A stretch of DNA of 64,000 bases from Ichthyophthirius multifiliis (GCF_000220395.1 NW_004086329.1:1-64000); one strand, 5' to 3'; positions 43,955 to 57,561 are shown, numbered from the stretch's first letter. The notes: generated from the sequence alone by a model not told the origin. Translations and numbers: made by a program.

Positions 43955-45917
43955 TCACCATACTTTCGCAAAGTACTTTTTACTCAAAGTTTTACAAAAT
44001 CTTTATTAATATCTATCAGGACTAATAATAGTAGGATCTTCTTTAAAAATGAATTTTTTCATTTCAAACTCTATTTTTTTACTTAAATCATACTACCTAA
44101 AATAATCAATAACTCCTAATCTAACACTTTACTTTTCTTTATCAATAATAGTTAACAAAGAATAGTCAACTACAAATCTTTTAGCCAAAAACTCCGAATC
44201 ACTTTATAAAAACCTATAAATTTTAGTGAAAACTTCCTCTTTAAAAAATAATGGTTCAGAATTAAAATCAATAATAAAATTAGTATCTAAACCAACATCT
44301 CCATCTTTTAGAAATCTATTAATTTTTGAACCTTTAAGATCATAAATACTAATAAATTCTTTATTAATTCCATAAAAGAGATTTTCCATAACTACAAAAT
44401 ACTTATTTTATCCTTCGGAAATGATTTCATACATACCAAAGACTTTTGTTAAAAAAGAATTTCTTTCAAAATTTAAAACATATTCAAAATATTATTATAT
44501 AAAAGATTCGAACATGAAAAATTCTTTTTCGCTAATTTCTTTTATCACAAACAAATCATTACTACTTTTGAAAAATCCGCTTCTTGTTTTTCCTCCTTAG
44601 AGTTTTATAGGTTAACTAGAAACTAGACTTTATATATATCTTTCGAATGTAATTTTATATTGTTTTCTTATGTTTTAAAATTACTTGGGATAATATATAT
44701 TAATTTCCGCTATTTTATTATTTGTTTCCTTTGTACCTGTTTGATATATTGCTATAGCCTTGTTTTAATTTCCTTTATTATGACTTAAGTTAGAATTTTA
44801 TAATTATAAAACCGAATTTGCTTTATTTTTATTTTTTTGTTCATTATTATTTTATTTATTTTCATCTTAATTTTGGTTCTTTTTTTCTTTATTATTAAAC
44901 TCTCCTCCTTTGTTTTTTATGGAATGTATTTTATATTTTAAAAGTTCGTAATCTCCTTCAATTTTTAAATTATTTTCATTATTTAAATTAACTATTATAT
45001 TTTACTATTATATTTAAGGTGTCATTTATTCCTATTAATTATAATATTCATAGTTTGAATCAGAAAAAGAGTTTTCAAATAAATTTTTTTATTTTTCTTC
45101 ATTTTTTTCTTAAAGTACTTCATTATTTTCGTTATGTTCCTAAAAATCTTCTTTTTACCCCTAAATGACATATTTTTATTCAGAATAATACTAGATTTTT
45201 TTTTTTTAATATGAGCATCTTTTTAAATACTAATTTCTTGATTATTTTTTGAATCAAACTTGCTTTCATTTATAATACCTTATTTGTTTTCTAAAGCTTT
45301 TCTCTTTTTAAATTCTTCTTAAAATTAGTGTATTTAATCATCTTAAAATATAGTATTTTCAATAACAAAATCTTCTGGTTTATTAATCTATCCTATAGTC
45401 TATAAATTATTCAAAGATTAAAATTCTAAGTTTTCATGTGGATAAAATTTTTAGCTTTTTTCGGGAAAATAATGATCAAATTTCATAAAAACGTCATTTT
45501 CTTATTATTTAAGGATTTTTACAGATATTTTTTTATTATATTCTGGGAAAGATTTATCGGATTCTTATTAAGAATCAAGAATATTATTTTTTTTTTTATT
45601 AATTTCTTATTAATTATCTAAACTTCCATTTAATTCTATTTCTTTCATATGTTTTGCATAAACTTTAGAATTTAATGCCCAAGCAATCATACACAGAAAA
45701 TTTTTTTAATAAAGAGGAATGTATTCCTTATTTATTTATTTATTTATTTTTAAAAAAAAAAAGGTAATAATATTATTATATACTCTTTTTATATACAAAT
45801 AATTATTAAGTTTCTTTATCATTTATATTTTCTTCTTATCCATTTAAAACTTAAAAATCTTAAATTTTTTATTTATTTTCATCTGTACTTTTTTTTATAT
45901 ATATTTAAGTTTAATAT

Positions 45918-45967
<50 letters not shown>

Positions 45968-47161
45968 TATTTTTTCTATTGTTTCGTCTATACTTTCTAT
46001 ATTATCTAATCCACTTATACTTACACTTTCATCTCTAAACAAAAATTATAAATATATTTATTTATATATAATAATTTTAAAAAACCTTTCGTTTTTAGGA
46101 ATTTATTAAGTATCAATTAAAAGTTTATTCTTTCTTCTTTTGACTTCTTTTAATCTCTAATTTATTTTTATTAAATAAATATTAATTCTTTATTCCAAAA
46201 TATAAATTTTAATGCAATCTTTAAAGTATTTAATATTATCATCCATAATATTCATAATATAATCAATTTCACATTTTATTTTTTCATAATAAAATTCTAC
46301 TTCACTCATTAATTATTAATATTTATGATTTTTTTTAATTGCTAAGTAATTTTGAAGTTCTTATTATTTTTAAAAAGCCTCATTTTTCGCAATTGTAAGC
46401 ATATTTTTAAACTAAAAAAAATACTCTTTATAATATTTTTCTTCTAATTTAATTGAATTATTTTCATTAAATTATATTTTGTCTAATGAATAAATATTAT
46501 TTTTCAAAACTTCAAATCTAATTTCAACATCTGTAATTAAAAAAACTCTCGATTTTTTTAAATGGCTACATTTTTATTAACCAAGGAAATTTAAAGACTA
46601 TTAATATACATTATTATTTTAATTATAGTTGTTTTCTTTTAATTCTTTTAATTATTACACTTTAGATATATTATAATTTTCACTATAATTCTAAAACATA
46701 TGTTATAAAAATCTATTAAATGAATAGTATTTTGCTATATTCGTAAAGTCTATATTTTATCCATTACATAAATTTAAATTACATTGTTTACAACATATAT
46801 AACTATATACTTTTTTATCATTATTATGTGTATTTCTATCTTAATTATGTGTTTTTTATTCTAAAATATTTATATTTTTTATCTTATATTTATTATAATT
46901 TTTTATTATATTAACCTTGGGATTGCTATTGTTGTTATTAAGTCTATTTTTATACATATTTTATTACTTCTATTTATTAAGAGTTTACTATACTTACAAA
47001 TTTTTCACTTATACTAACTCTTATAAATGTATTTTATTAAACGAATAGATGTATATGATTATACATTGCTGACTAGCAATTTTAACATTATGTGTTTATT
47101 TTTTTTGACAAATAAAAGAGAAACTTAACTTTAAAAATATAAAATTTAAATAAATATATGA

Positions 47162-47192
<31 letters not shown>

Positions 47193-49095
47193 ATTTTTAC
47201 ATAAAGATTCATCTCCTTAATTATAAAATTAAATTTACTTATATTAATAGTCACAAATTTTAGCTAATTTTCCTACTTTAGTATTATAATAATTTATTTT
47301 TTTATCTTAAATATATTTCTATAAATCTTCTTTTTGTATTAAATCACTAAAAATTTATTCACTTCCTATTCTGTAATTTATTTATGTATATTAATAATTA
47401 TTTAAGCAACTTTAAATATATTCATTATCTCCAATTTTATCATTTATAAATCCATTTAAATTTCCAAAATCAATAATGTTATTTTCCAAACTTTCTAAAT
47501 AAAGTTTTTTGCTTTTTTTATTTAATTTAATCATCTAATCATTTTTGTAAATAAGTTCTCTTTCTAAATACAAATTTTTAGCCAAAGATAATAAAACTAT
47601 TAAAAATATATAAAAAAAAACAATTAAAATCGATTAAAATAACTTTTAATATTTTTTTTTGTTTCTTTCAATTTAATTTCATCATCCCCGCAAATTAATA
47701 GTGTATAAAAGGGCGAATATTTTTAATCACCTTCAACAAACATTAAAGTTTTTTAATTATATTTATAATGAAAATTTTTGAAATAAACTGATGTTAAGTG
47801 CCCAATATAATCTTCATTAATTTTTTGAGAATAAATAAATTATTAAGTATTTTCAATAATTTAACAACGCGCAATCTCCGCCAATTAAGCAATTGTAGTA
47901 TCTTTTAATTTTTAAACTACACAAATACAGCCTTTTTCAAGTTCCTAAAGTATTTTTTCATCTACATTTTATTTACAGAAAATAATTTAAGGCTAATAAT
48001 TTTTAATTGTCCTTATTATTTTTTAGAAATTTTCTTATTAACAGTTTATTATTTCTTATAAATCAGCATGTATTAAATCGTTTCCTAAAAAAGTGTCTAT
48101 CTATGAAGATATAATTAAGCATCTTACTTAAAATTGATTACATTCTTAATAATAATGAGACTAAGATTCAAAAGAGTTAGAAAAGCTTTTATTTGATTTT
48201 TTTGTTTTTTATTTATAATATTATGTTTATTATTATTTCATAATATTTTAACATTATTAATCAAAATTTAAGTCATTTGAATTTATATTATATGTATTTA
48301 CATTATTTGTATGATTTTATTATTTACCTTTTCCTAAATATGTTTTCATTTGTTTTTTTGCTACATTTTTGCTTTTTATTATCCCTTATACATTTATTAA
48401 AAATTATTGTTCTTTACAAAACCATTTTTTAATAAAAATTTATTAATTAATATCCATTTCGTTTTTATTATTTTAAATAAAATAGTTCTTCTTTTTAATT
48501 GTTTTTAGTTATTTCAAACATTAATTAACAATTAAGAAAAAGGTATCTCTATTATCAAGAATATATTAATCATTCTAAAATATAATATTTGTTAGTTTCC
48601 TTAAATTTTAATCAAACAAATCTTTATAATTTGAATTTAAGAATAATAACTGGTTAATTTTTTCTTCTTCTATTTCGTCTTCGGAGTTTTCATCGAATTC
48701 TTCGTCTGATTCTATATTAATTAATTTTTACATTTTTTATATTTTATATAGAAAAATAAATTAAAATATTTTTTTTTTACTCTCGTAAATATTTTCCTAT
48801 TTTAAATAATCCTTACATTTATCAAAACATTGTTTACATAGTCTTGTATTTTTTATGATTTTATTGTTTTCTTAAGTAAGTGTAGAAAAATAATAATTTC
48901 CACATCTTTTTTGTTTTATTATAATAATAAAATAATTAGTATATAAATTATTATTTATTTTTACTTAGAACAGAATATTTACCCACATATTCTACAATGA
49001 TGTCTTCTTCTAAAAATAAAGATAAATAGTTTTCTACATTAAAAACAAACTTTTGCATCAGAATCTTTTACCCAATTTTTATAAAACTTTTTCAT
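43955..49095 (-). CDS. FAB1: Fab1/PIKfyve phosphatidylinositol-3-phosphate 5-kinase
   Basis: Fab1 makes PI(3,5)P2 on endosomes, vacuoles or phagosomes. Domain order is complete on the minus strand. ATG 49093-49095, MKKFYKNWVKDSDAKVCFQC, then the FYVE signature RRRHHCRICGQIFC and RLCKQCFDKC (to about 48,810). The CCT/TCP-1-like part includes CICVVQKLKDTTIAQLAEIA and GHLTSVYFKNFHYKYNQKTL (about 47,650-48,150). The Cys-rich YSYICCKQCNLNLCNG and KCSHLKKSRVFLITDVEIRF lie at about 46,500-46,850. MIAWALNSKVYAKHMKE is near 45,690. The kinase follows: GGKTRSGFFKSSNDLFVIKE, VMENLFYGINKEFISIYDLK, AKRFVVDYSLL, LGVIDYFRQYDLSKK, PTIISPDRYQQRFCK; stop TGA 43955-43957. Several introns (one rich in TA at 45,905-45,965). 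A T12 run at 45196-45207 breaks the frame by one base. MENLFYG and the RFC ending point to Fab1, not type I PIP5K. Exon borders in the middle are approximate. Confidence 0.9.
45923..45964. repeat. (TA)n microsatellite in Fab1 intron
   Basis: About 20 TA units in a non-coding gap of the minus-strand Fab1 gene. Confidence 0.8.
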
Positions 49096-49660
49096 TACTA
49101 TTTGTTCTTTTTTCTTTAGAGTCTATTTTCTTTGTTCTTATTTATTTAGATTTAAATCTATATATAAAGATATTTTATTATTTTATTAATTATCTTCCAT
49201 TTTTTTTTGTTATTTTTTTTTTAAAAAAATATGTTTATAATAAATTAATAAATATAAAATTATATTTTAAATATATAATATATTTTTTAAGTATATATAC
49301 AAAAGTTTATATATTAAAAGTAAAAAAAATAAATCACTTATTATATAAAATAAGTTATATCTAAAATATAATAAAATTAATTATAATTTGAAATTTAATT
49401 AATCTTATTATAATTAAAATAATACATTTTTTGAATATTTATTTATCTTAATTTTTTTTCTTTATAAAATCTAATTTATATGTTTATGTAAAATAAAAAA
49501 CAAAAACATTCAATTATATAGTCCTTTTAATAATTTCTTATAATAATAATAAAAATAAATAAAAAACAATTAAATATTAAAGATATAAAATAAAATATTT
49601 TTAAAAAGCGCAATATTTTAATTATTTTGTCTAAACAAAAAAAAAAAAAAGAATATAAAA
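49096..49660. promoter_or_regulatory. Divergent promoter region, Fab1 and Nup88
   Basis: A/T-only DNA between two divergent start codons. A plus-strand 103-codon frame near 49,053-49,364 is only Phe/Ile/Tyr/Lys and reflects base composition. No motif is recognised. Confidence 0.4.
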
Positions 49661-51893
49661 ATGGAAGAAAAAATAAACTAATTATTAAAAGAATAAAAGC
49701 CTTTAATAGTTGAATAAAATTTAAATAATAAATCCGGACTTATTTTTGGCGAAAGCCTATTATTTTTAGAAACTAATAACAAAAATGTCTATTTATGGTA
49801 AATAAATGTTTCAAATGAGTAAGAGATATTTAATAAAAAATATTAAACGAATATTAATTAATAAGAAGAAGAAGAATAATTTGAAATTATAATATCTGAA
49901 AAAGAAAATATTATATGTATATATTCTAAATTTTAAGCATATTTGATTGATTTTAAAATCTTAAATGATAAGCACTAAAAACCAAACCTATTATTTTAAA
50001 AATTAGAAATAAAATAATAAATATAAAGCATAAAGTTTTTAAGAATGGATGAAAAAAATATAGCTGTATTAACAAAAAGCAAGTAGTTTCTTATTTTTCG
50101 AATATAGAATTATTTAGGAGAAGAAATTTAACATGATTAAAACTAATAAAGCTAAATATATAAATTTGAATAAGAAATTTTTATTAGAAATATTTAATAT
50201 AAAACTATATAACCTATATATGTGTAAAATTTATAAAATTTCGTAAAAGTAAATGAATTTTTAATAGATTTTGAATTCGGAAACAATTAATCTTTTGTTG
50301 ATTTAGATTTTTTCGCATTGTATTTTTTAACTGATAAAGGAACTATTTATTATTAATGTCCTTTTTTTATTAAAGGTGTCTAAGTATAAGTTTCTAATAT
50401 ATAAAATCTTATTTAATAATTAGAAAAGGAAATATAAAATATACTATAATCAAATATAGAATCTGAAATAAATTAAATAGATTGGTAAAAAAAACAATAT
50501 TTAATTAAATAATATAATTTAAAAAAATTAGTTTTAAATTTCTGATTTAATTATTAAATAAAATGCTTAATTTTTAATCTTCCTAAGTCTTAAAAAGTTA
50601 AAGTTTTAAAAAAAATACGATATTATTAGGAAATATGTAAGATTACAAAATCTAATTTAATTTATAAAAAATAACAAAAAATAATGAAGAATATAAAATA
50701 TTAAGATAATATGTTAAATTTCATAAAATTTAATCAAAAAAAGGAATTCTACACACTTTTATTTTGGTAAAAAAAACAAGTAGAAATAATTATTCTACAG
50801 TAAAAATATTATTTAGTACTTTACCTGTATTTCCTAATGATTTTGGTTCAAATAAATACGTTTTTTAACTTTTAGATTTCTAAAAATTTCATTTAGAAAG
50901 TCCAATAGAGTATCCATAAGGAAAAGCCCTTTAATTTATTGAAAATTAATATGGAAAATTAACAAAAGAGAACCCAAATATAGAAGAAGCGATATGTTTT
51001 TTATATATGAATAGAATTTATTCAATTAACTTAATTTGGCTAGCAAATATAGAATAGAATTCGATAGATAAAATGAAATATTTAAACGAAGACTCAAAAA
51101 GTGAATTCAAAGTGTTAATTAATTCAGAAAAAAAGCTTTCTGAAAAAAATGTTTCTTTGGAATCTTTTGGATATTATTTTGTTCATTAATAAAATGATCT
51201 ATTGATTGTTTGTAATGTCAATAAAAACGTTTAAAAAGAATTATTTATCCATATTCACTTTTTTTAAGTTTAATATTTATAAACTCATTTAAATTTTGAA
51301 TATTTAAATCAAAACTTTTTAGAATAACTTTTAAATATAGGAAAATAAGAATACCAAATGTAAGTTTTTTAACCTTAAGAAATTGATTTTCCAGAAAAAA
51401 TAGTGGATTTATAGGAAAAAATAGATTTTGGAATTTCTAAATTGTAAGAATAATATATAATTTTTGACGATAAATATACTAAGATGAATGATTTAAAAGA
51501 AAAAACCGAAAAAAAATATATTGAGACAATAGAAGAAAAGAAAAATATCTATTCTTAAAAAATAAACAGAATAAAAAATAATATAGAATTAATATAAAAA
51601 AACTTAGTGATTTAGAAAATCTTACAAAAGATAAAAAAAAAATAGTGATTACTGTCCCTTAACTAAACTAAAAATTTATTTAAAATTATAAATAATCAGA
51701 ATAGTGTTTAGATAAACTATTTTAAGACTTACAAAAATATTAAGAAGAAAGAACAAATCTTTTTAAGAAAAAATAAGACCAAATATAATAATTAGATCAT
51801 TAGAAATTTCAAGAATTATAAAATTAAATAGATGAAGTTTTAAAATAATCTGCAAAAAAAATTAAATCTTTATAATAATAAAATTAATATTGA
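49661..51893 (+). CDS. Nup88-like nucleoporin
   Basis: Nup88 sits on the cytoplasmic side of the nuclear pore and anchors export factors. ATG 49661 (MEEKINQLLKEQKPLIVEQN) leads into a beta-propeller-like region: KSGLIFGESLLFLETNNKNV, IQSIKFLRMDEKNIAVLTKS. The telling segment is VDLDFFALYFLTDKGTIYYQ plus CPF, close to the Nup88 block with LYFL...G.IY.LCP. Further on come TVKILFSTLPVFPNDFG and CFLYMNRIYSINLIWLANIE. The C-terminal third is long coiled coil (KYIETIEEKKNIYSQKINRI, then QELQNQIDEVLKQSAKKIKS), as in Nup88, ending at TGA 51891-51893. Two one-base breaks occur, at A7 50521-50527 and A10 51633-51642; adding one A at each restores a continuous protein. No intron is needed. The family call is by motif and architecture, and good but not certain. 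Confidence 0.72.
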
Positions 51894-51941
51894 AAAAAAA
51901 AAAAATATTTATTTTTATACATAAACAAATAAAAAAATTAA

Positions 51942-53173
51942 TCATTTATTATTATTTATAATCTCTAAGCACTCTTTTTCAACCTCCTCTATATCAAATA
52001 TTAGTTGTTTTTTATTAATTTTAATCTATTAAATACTCTTTCCGAATTCTTAAATAATTTCTTCTTTAACTTATTAAATCCAAATACAAAAATCACTCAC
52101 AAAAAGCGTATTTAATAAATATCTAGGTTCGTTTTTTTCAAATATGCCATAAACTCCTAATAAACATTTAAGAACTTATTTTTTTCCTTAAATAAATATC
52201 TCTGCTACCTCCTTCTAAGTTTAAACACATAAATCGTAATTTCTAACAAGAGGAAAGACAAGTGCTCTTGAAAAGCAAGCACTTAATATATTTTCGATAC
52301 AATCTTCAGAAAAAAAGCAAGAAAAAGAATTCGAAATTTAATTTATAGTTTAACCACTTTCACATGAAAATTCGCCTTACATACATTTATATTCATAAAC
52401 ATAAGCAAATATAATATCAAGTAATTCTAGTAAGCATTTTTTTTGATTTTTTATAATAAATTCTTTATTAGGAAGTTTTTTTAAAATAATAAATTCTTCA
52501 TTTGTAAAATAATCATTATTTTTTTCTTCTTCTTTTTAAATTTTTCTTAAATAATTACATTTTATATGCTCTTATATTTCTTCGTTCTCAAAAGTATCAT
52601 ATGCATAAGTATCTTCATCAAATTTCTCCTTTAAATAAAGGTTTCTTAAATCCTTTCTATCCTTTTTTGGGATTTAATCAGGATTTAAATTTCCTATTTC
52701 ATAAATCTCATCTTCTAAATCATTAAAAAAATCACAAAACTAATCATTAAAACCATAATTAAAATTATTAATACGATTACAAATAACTAATTATTCATCA
52801 AATTATTCTTCTAAGCTTTCTACTTCTCCAATAACTTATATTTTAGGAGCTCTTTTCTTATCTTTTTTGGTTTTTTATTCTAATTTAGTAATTTAGAGAT
52901 CATATCTAAATCTTCGAAAAACTCTCCTTCGTTTTCTTTCAGTAGATTTACTGTAAGCTCGTATTTTTCGCAATCATATTTAACCGAAGAAGGTTCTTCG
53001 ACATACTTTAGAGGATTTTTAAATGCTATAGATAATAAATAAGGATGAAGAAAATACTTAAATGTATTTTAATCTATAAAAAACTCTGAGTTTGATATTT
53101 TAACATAAGGTAGTCGTATTAATATTATTATATACTTTGTATCTTAAGATATTTTAAATTAAGGAATAATCAT
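51942..53173 (-). CDS. SHQ1: SHQ1, box H/ACA snoRNP assembly chaperone
   Basis: SHQ1 holds dyskerin/Cbf5 before it enters H/ACA RNPs. ATG 53171-53173 starts an N-terminal CS domain with MIIPQFKISQDTKYIIILIR, LPYVKISNSEFFIDQN and YFLHPYLLSI, very like SHQ1 proteins (start M-x-P-x-F-x-x-S-Q-D). The SHQ1-specific domain follows: NYGFNDQFCDFFNDLEDEIY, LLELLDIIFAYVYEYKCMQG, CFSRALVFPLVRNYDLCVQT and KQVLKCLLGVYGIFEKNEPR, ending EIINNNK at TGA 51942-51944. About 400 residues, matching the family. A one-base break lies around the T6 run 52871-52876 in a Lys-rich linker. Its stop is only 48 bases from the Nup88 stop (convergent), one of the tightest gaps in the window. Confidence 0.9.
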
Positions 53174-53391
53174 TTTTTTTAGTTTATATAAGAGTATAGC
53201 TTTTTTTAATTAATTTTAAAGCTAAAAAAAATATTATTAAGAATTAATTATTTTTGAATAATGTATTTTTATACTTGTCATTTTTTATATATAAATTTAA
53301 TAAACAGTTTCTAATTATTATTTCAAATAATAAAGTATATATATAATAACAAAAAATATAAAATAAATAGTGATTTTTTTTTTTTTTTTTT

Positions 53392-53871
53392 TCATTTTCT
53401 TAAAAAAAATTCATCACCTTCGAAAATGTACCCTAATTTTTCATAAAAAGTAATATTAGAAGCTTTACAATAAAGAGATAGTTTTTAGCATTTTTAATTT
53501 TCTAAACCAATTCTATTTAGTGCTTTTATAATTAAAGAACCCCAACCTTTTCCCTATTATTCTTTAGTAGTAACAATATTTTCAATGTGTCCTATATTTC
53601 CAACAATATTTTTTTCAATAACAATAGTTCCGGCAGCAACAATTTTTTTTTCACTTAAACTTTCTATTACTATATTAATATAATTAAATAAAGGTTAATC
53701 TTATTATTCGAAAAATTCATTTTAAAATTATTCTCTTGAAATTTATGGGGCATCTGTTAGATTTTATAAACATTAAAAGTAAAATTTATCATAATCATCT
53801 AATTATAATTCTCTTAAAGCATAATTACAGTCTATTTAAAATTAAGATAAGATAATCTATATGGCGGACAT
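53392..53871 (-). CDS. GNA1: Glucosamine-6-phosphate N-acetyltransferase (GNA1, GNAT fold)
   Basis: GNA1 makes N-acetylglucosamine-6-phosphate from acetyl-CoA on the way to UDP-GlcNAc, used for glycoproteins, GPI anchors or chitin-like walls. One intact exon, ATG 53869-53871 to TGA 53392-53394, 159 residues, the usual size. Visible: YALRELQLDDYDKFYFQCLQ at the N-terminus, NIGHIENIVTTKEQQGKGWG (strand 4 and acetyl-CoA loop, Q-x-x-G-x-G), SLIIKALNRIGLENQKCQKL and LYCKASNITFYEKLGYIFEG. The GHIE..VV...GKG.G...I and FYEK.GY pattern is diagnostic. The loop has Trp where Leu is usual (GKGWG). No frame breaks. Confidence 0.88.
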
Positions 53872-54473
53872 TTTATTATTAAATATTTTATTTTTTTGTT
53901 TATTATAATTAAAAAAATAATATAAATTATAATAAATAACATTTTTTTTATTTTATAAATTTATTATTTGTTAAAATTGAATTAAAATATATAAGATAAA
54001 ACCTTTAATAAATTAATTTATGCCTTATAGCCCCTCCTTGTCTCTTTTCACCTCCACTTGGAAATAATCTAAAAGTTGTTTAGAAAAAATGATGAAAAAA
54101 CGAGTCTAATTGAAAACTGTTTTAATTAACTACTATTTACAAATATGATATTTTATTTCAAATAAATATTAAACAGATTATAACTTTTATAAAGAACTCA
54201 TAGCATTTTTTAATATGTATACTGATTTTCTATAATATGAAATTATTATTATATAATTTTTGTTAAAACAAAAAAATTGAGTATTGTAAATACTATATTT
54301 ATATATATATTCAAATAAATTTTAATTTTATTATTTAATAACTTTTATTATATTATATTTTAATAAGTTTTTATAAGATAAAAATATATTTTGGCTTATA
54401 AAATTATTCTTCTTTTTTTTTTTTTTTTTTTTTGTATAATTTTAATATTTATGTTATAGTGCGAAAAACCTTT
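53872..54473. other. Spacer with a GC-enriched island
   Basis: Between the GNA1 start and the SAPS-gene stop. Mostly A/T, but 54,021-54,062 is about 50% GC (next entry). No recognised gene. Confidence 0.45.
54020..54148 (+). CDS. Possible 42-residue small ORF in a GC-enriched island
   Basis: ATG 54020 opens MPYSPSLSLFTSTWKQSKSC and ends at TGA about 54148. The first 45 bases are half G/C in DNA that is otherwise about 10-15% GC, so something constrains them. On the other strand the same bases read LFPSGGEKRQGGAIRHK with no start codon. It could instead be a structured small RNA or an exon. I do not recognise the sequence. Confidence 0.25.
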
Positions 54474-56889
54474 TCAAAATTCTTCTTACGTTTTACTGTT
54501 TGATCTTTTGATAAATGAGGTTATAATAAATTCACTTTTTACTTCATTTTCAAAAAATTCTTATCTGTATTAATTGAAATAAAATTTATATATATTAAAA
54601 TTAAAAAATACATAGATGCATTTTTATCATCAGAGTTTTAAGATTTATTTAGTTCTTATTTAACTCCAGTACTTTTTTTAGTTTAATTATCTTATTCATT
54701 TTTATTTTATTGTCCATCGCTATTAATAGAATTATCAGTATTATTATTTTTATCACTAGGTTCTGTATTTTAATTGGCAATATCATGATTCTCATTTTTA
54801 ATATTTTCAGTCGTACATTCCTCATCATCATCACTAAAAACATACTCATTATCAGGATTTTATTTTTTATTCTCAAAATAATTATTAAATCTCTATTTTT
54901 AAAAAAATAAAACTTAATTCAATAAAATAAAAAGAAAAATACTTAACATATTTATTCAGTATCTATTTCATTGAAATTAGTATCTTAAATTTATTTCTAA
55001 CTTATAATATTTTCAACATTTTCATTAGCCGCTAATTTTTTATTTTCTCTTTCAGTTATTTTTAAATACGTTTCTTAAACATATTTTTACCAAATTAAAT
55101 TATTTTCTTTATATTAAGAAAAAGCTTTAGTATTTTCTTATATTTTTCTAGCTAAATTAGTTAAAAAACCCAAAAATCCATTTTTCTCTTCTTTTTCTTG
55201 TGAATTAATAGCAATAAACTCAAGTATATTATTCTCTTCAAAAATATATTTTTATAAAATTTAAGATTTTTTCTCATTTATAATTTAAATACTTTCACTA
55301 AATATTTTCTCTATATAAAAATGTAATATATTATTCCAAGGATACTAAATCATTAAATTTTATAAAATTTTAACCAAGCCAGCTTCTATTAATTTATTAA
55401 TTAATTAAATATTTTCGCTTTTAAATATATGTGCCATAAGTTCTGCTATTTTAAGCTTTCCAAAACCCAAAGGAGTAATTTATTATTTATATGAAGTCTA
55501 AATTTTATCATCTACCTTATTATTAAGGTAGTTAACTAAAATTTCTGTACTTTAGTTAAATGATTCAACTGCTGGAAATACAATTTCTTCATCATCTTCG
55601 AATATTTTTTCATTTAAAACTTCATGAGATTAATCACAATGTTATTTTATTTTAGAATTATAATAAGCAACTAAAATACTAAGACTATTAGCCGCATATC
55701 CAACCGAAAGAATACAATTATTTTAATCAGAAATAACATCAAAAAAAGATTAAACAAATTGTATATTATTAATATAATTATAGCATGTTTTAAGTGCTTT
55801 GTTATGTTTACTTTATTAAACTAATTCTTAAAAAATTTCCTATAAGATTAGAAAAATGTTTTCTTTTTCATTAACATCACCGCTTTTGAATTTTTGGTTT
55901 AATAAATTTAATAATGTTTCTCTTTATTAACAAAATTAGTCTACTTTATCATCTATATGAAAACCTACATGTATTATAAGTCTAGAAATTAACTCCAAAA
56001 TACTTTTACTTCTTACATTATTTACAAGGCCTTCTAATATTTCCTTTTTATCTGAAATATAATTATATATTTCCCCACTATTAGTCATCAAATTAGAAAA
56101 TATTTTCGCGAAATAACCTGCTTGGGTTTCTTCGATTTCCTTATTCTCAATTATGAACTTAAATATTTTATTTAATAACTATTTACTGGTAATTTCCGTT
56201 ACTTAATTTTAACTTTTTTATTTTGTGTCTTTTTAATTATTTATTTCTTTTTTTTCCAATCTTTCTTATTTTTCATTTTGTTCGATTTGAAGGCCAAACG
56301 AATCATTATGCTTTGCGGCTATATTATTTTCAGAATTTTGATCTATTAGGTTAATATTTAAATTAAAATATATTTCTTCTATGCCTTTTAAATTAGAACC
56401 TAATAATTCACTAGAAACAAAGGGATATCTAAAAAAGAAAAAAATAGCTTAATAAAAATAAGCCTTTTTTAAATATAAATTTTATCTTAATTTACTTATA
56501 TAACTTTTTCTCATCATCTCCTTCTTCATCTGGCATATTTATAGCATAATCTAAAAGCTTATTAAATATATCAAAATTATTTTTCAAACTTTATTATAAT
56601 TATTTTATATTTAATAACAAATTTATTTTAATATTAAATTTCAATCAAAATTTATATGAATTTTATTTTTTACAAGTTAATGAATTTTATTGGGTTTTGC
56701 TTTACTTCATTTATTATGTTTTCTGTATTTAATAATTCCTCACATGTCAAATTTTCGATGCTTAAAATTTATTCTAAATTTGATGTATTATCACATCCAT
56801 ATTATTACCAAAAAGAACTAATAAACAATTAATTTTATAATATAGTTAAAATTTATATAAAGACAATATTTGAGTTACTTAAAATTCAT
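54474..56889 (-). CDS. SAPS-domain regulatory subunit of PP6/Sit4 phosphatase
   Basis: SAPS proteins direct the PP6 (yeast Sit4) catalytic subunit, in yeast within the TOR pathway. ATG 56887-56889; an intron of about 60 bases directly after MNFN gives MNFNSFWQQYGCDNTSNLEQ, then ILSIENLTCEELLNTENIIN. This matches the SAPS N-terminus (F-W ... LLD.E..TLEELLDE.DLLQE). The helical body has NLMIQYPWNNILHFYIEKIF, FGKLKIAELMAHIFKSENIQ and KNGFLGFLTNLARKIQENTK, then IWQKYVQETYLKITERENKK, in SAPS order. The C-terminus is acidic and Asn-rich (PDNEYVFSDDDEECTTENIK), and after a last intron ends IKRSNSKTQEEF at TGA 54474-54476. Introns also lie near 56,440-56,500, 56,590-56,690 and 54,915-54,950. Confidence 0.82.
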
Positions 56890-57509
56890 AATTTTTATAT
56901 TTTTCTTTTTTTTTAAATATTTGGATGAAATATAAATAGTATTAAAATTTTATTTATAAATTAATTTTCAAATTAAAATAGCCTATATATATTAATATTT
57001 ACAAAAAGGTAAAATAGCTTATAAATTTAAAAAAAAAATTTAAATGATAATTTAATAGAAAAGATTAAAAAAAAAATCGATTAAAAATTATAAATAAAAT
57101 ATTTTGTATTTATTTAAAATTAATACTTAATAATTATTAATTAAAATTTATTTAAGTTTTAAAATTAAAATTTATAAATAATAAAAAAAAAATTAATAAA
57201 TATAATATATAAATATAATATGTATATAAATATAATATATATATATAATATTAATGATTTATAAAACATAGTATAAATATAAAAAAAATATGGATAATTT
57301 ATATTTAAATATAAATATTTCTAAAAATATTAATATAAAAAATAATAGATATAAAATGACAAAAAAAGAAAAATATTAATAATAGATAAAAATATTGAAA
57401 ATATAATATAATTATAAAATAATATAAATATAAAAATAAATACATCTAAAAAAATATAAATATATAAATTTGTATATAAAATTAAATATAAATACATAAA
57501 AAAATTCAT

Positions 57510-57561
<52 letters not shown>

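Noticed and set aside
49053..49364. 103-codon plus-strand open frame
   Set aside because: Composition is only Phe, Ile, Tyr, Leu and Lys from A/T DNA, and it overlaps the FYVE exon of Fab1 on the other strand.
54649..54910. Two overlapping open frames on opposite strands
   Set aside because: Both are shadows of the acidic Asn-rich C-terminus of the SAPS gene, which is read in a third frame.
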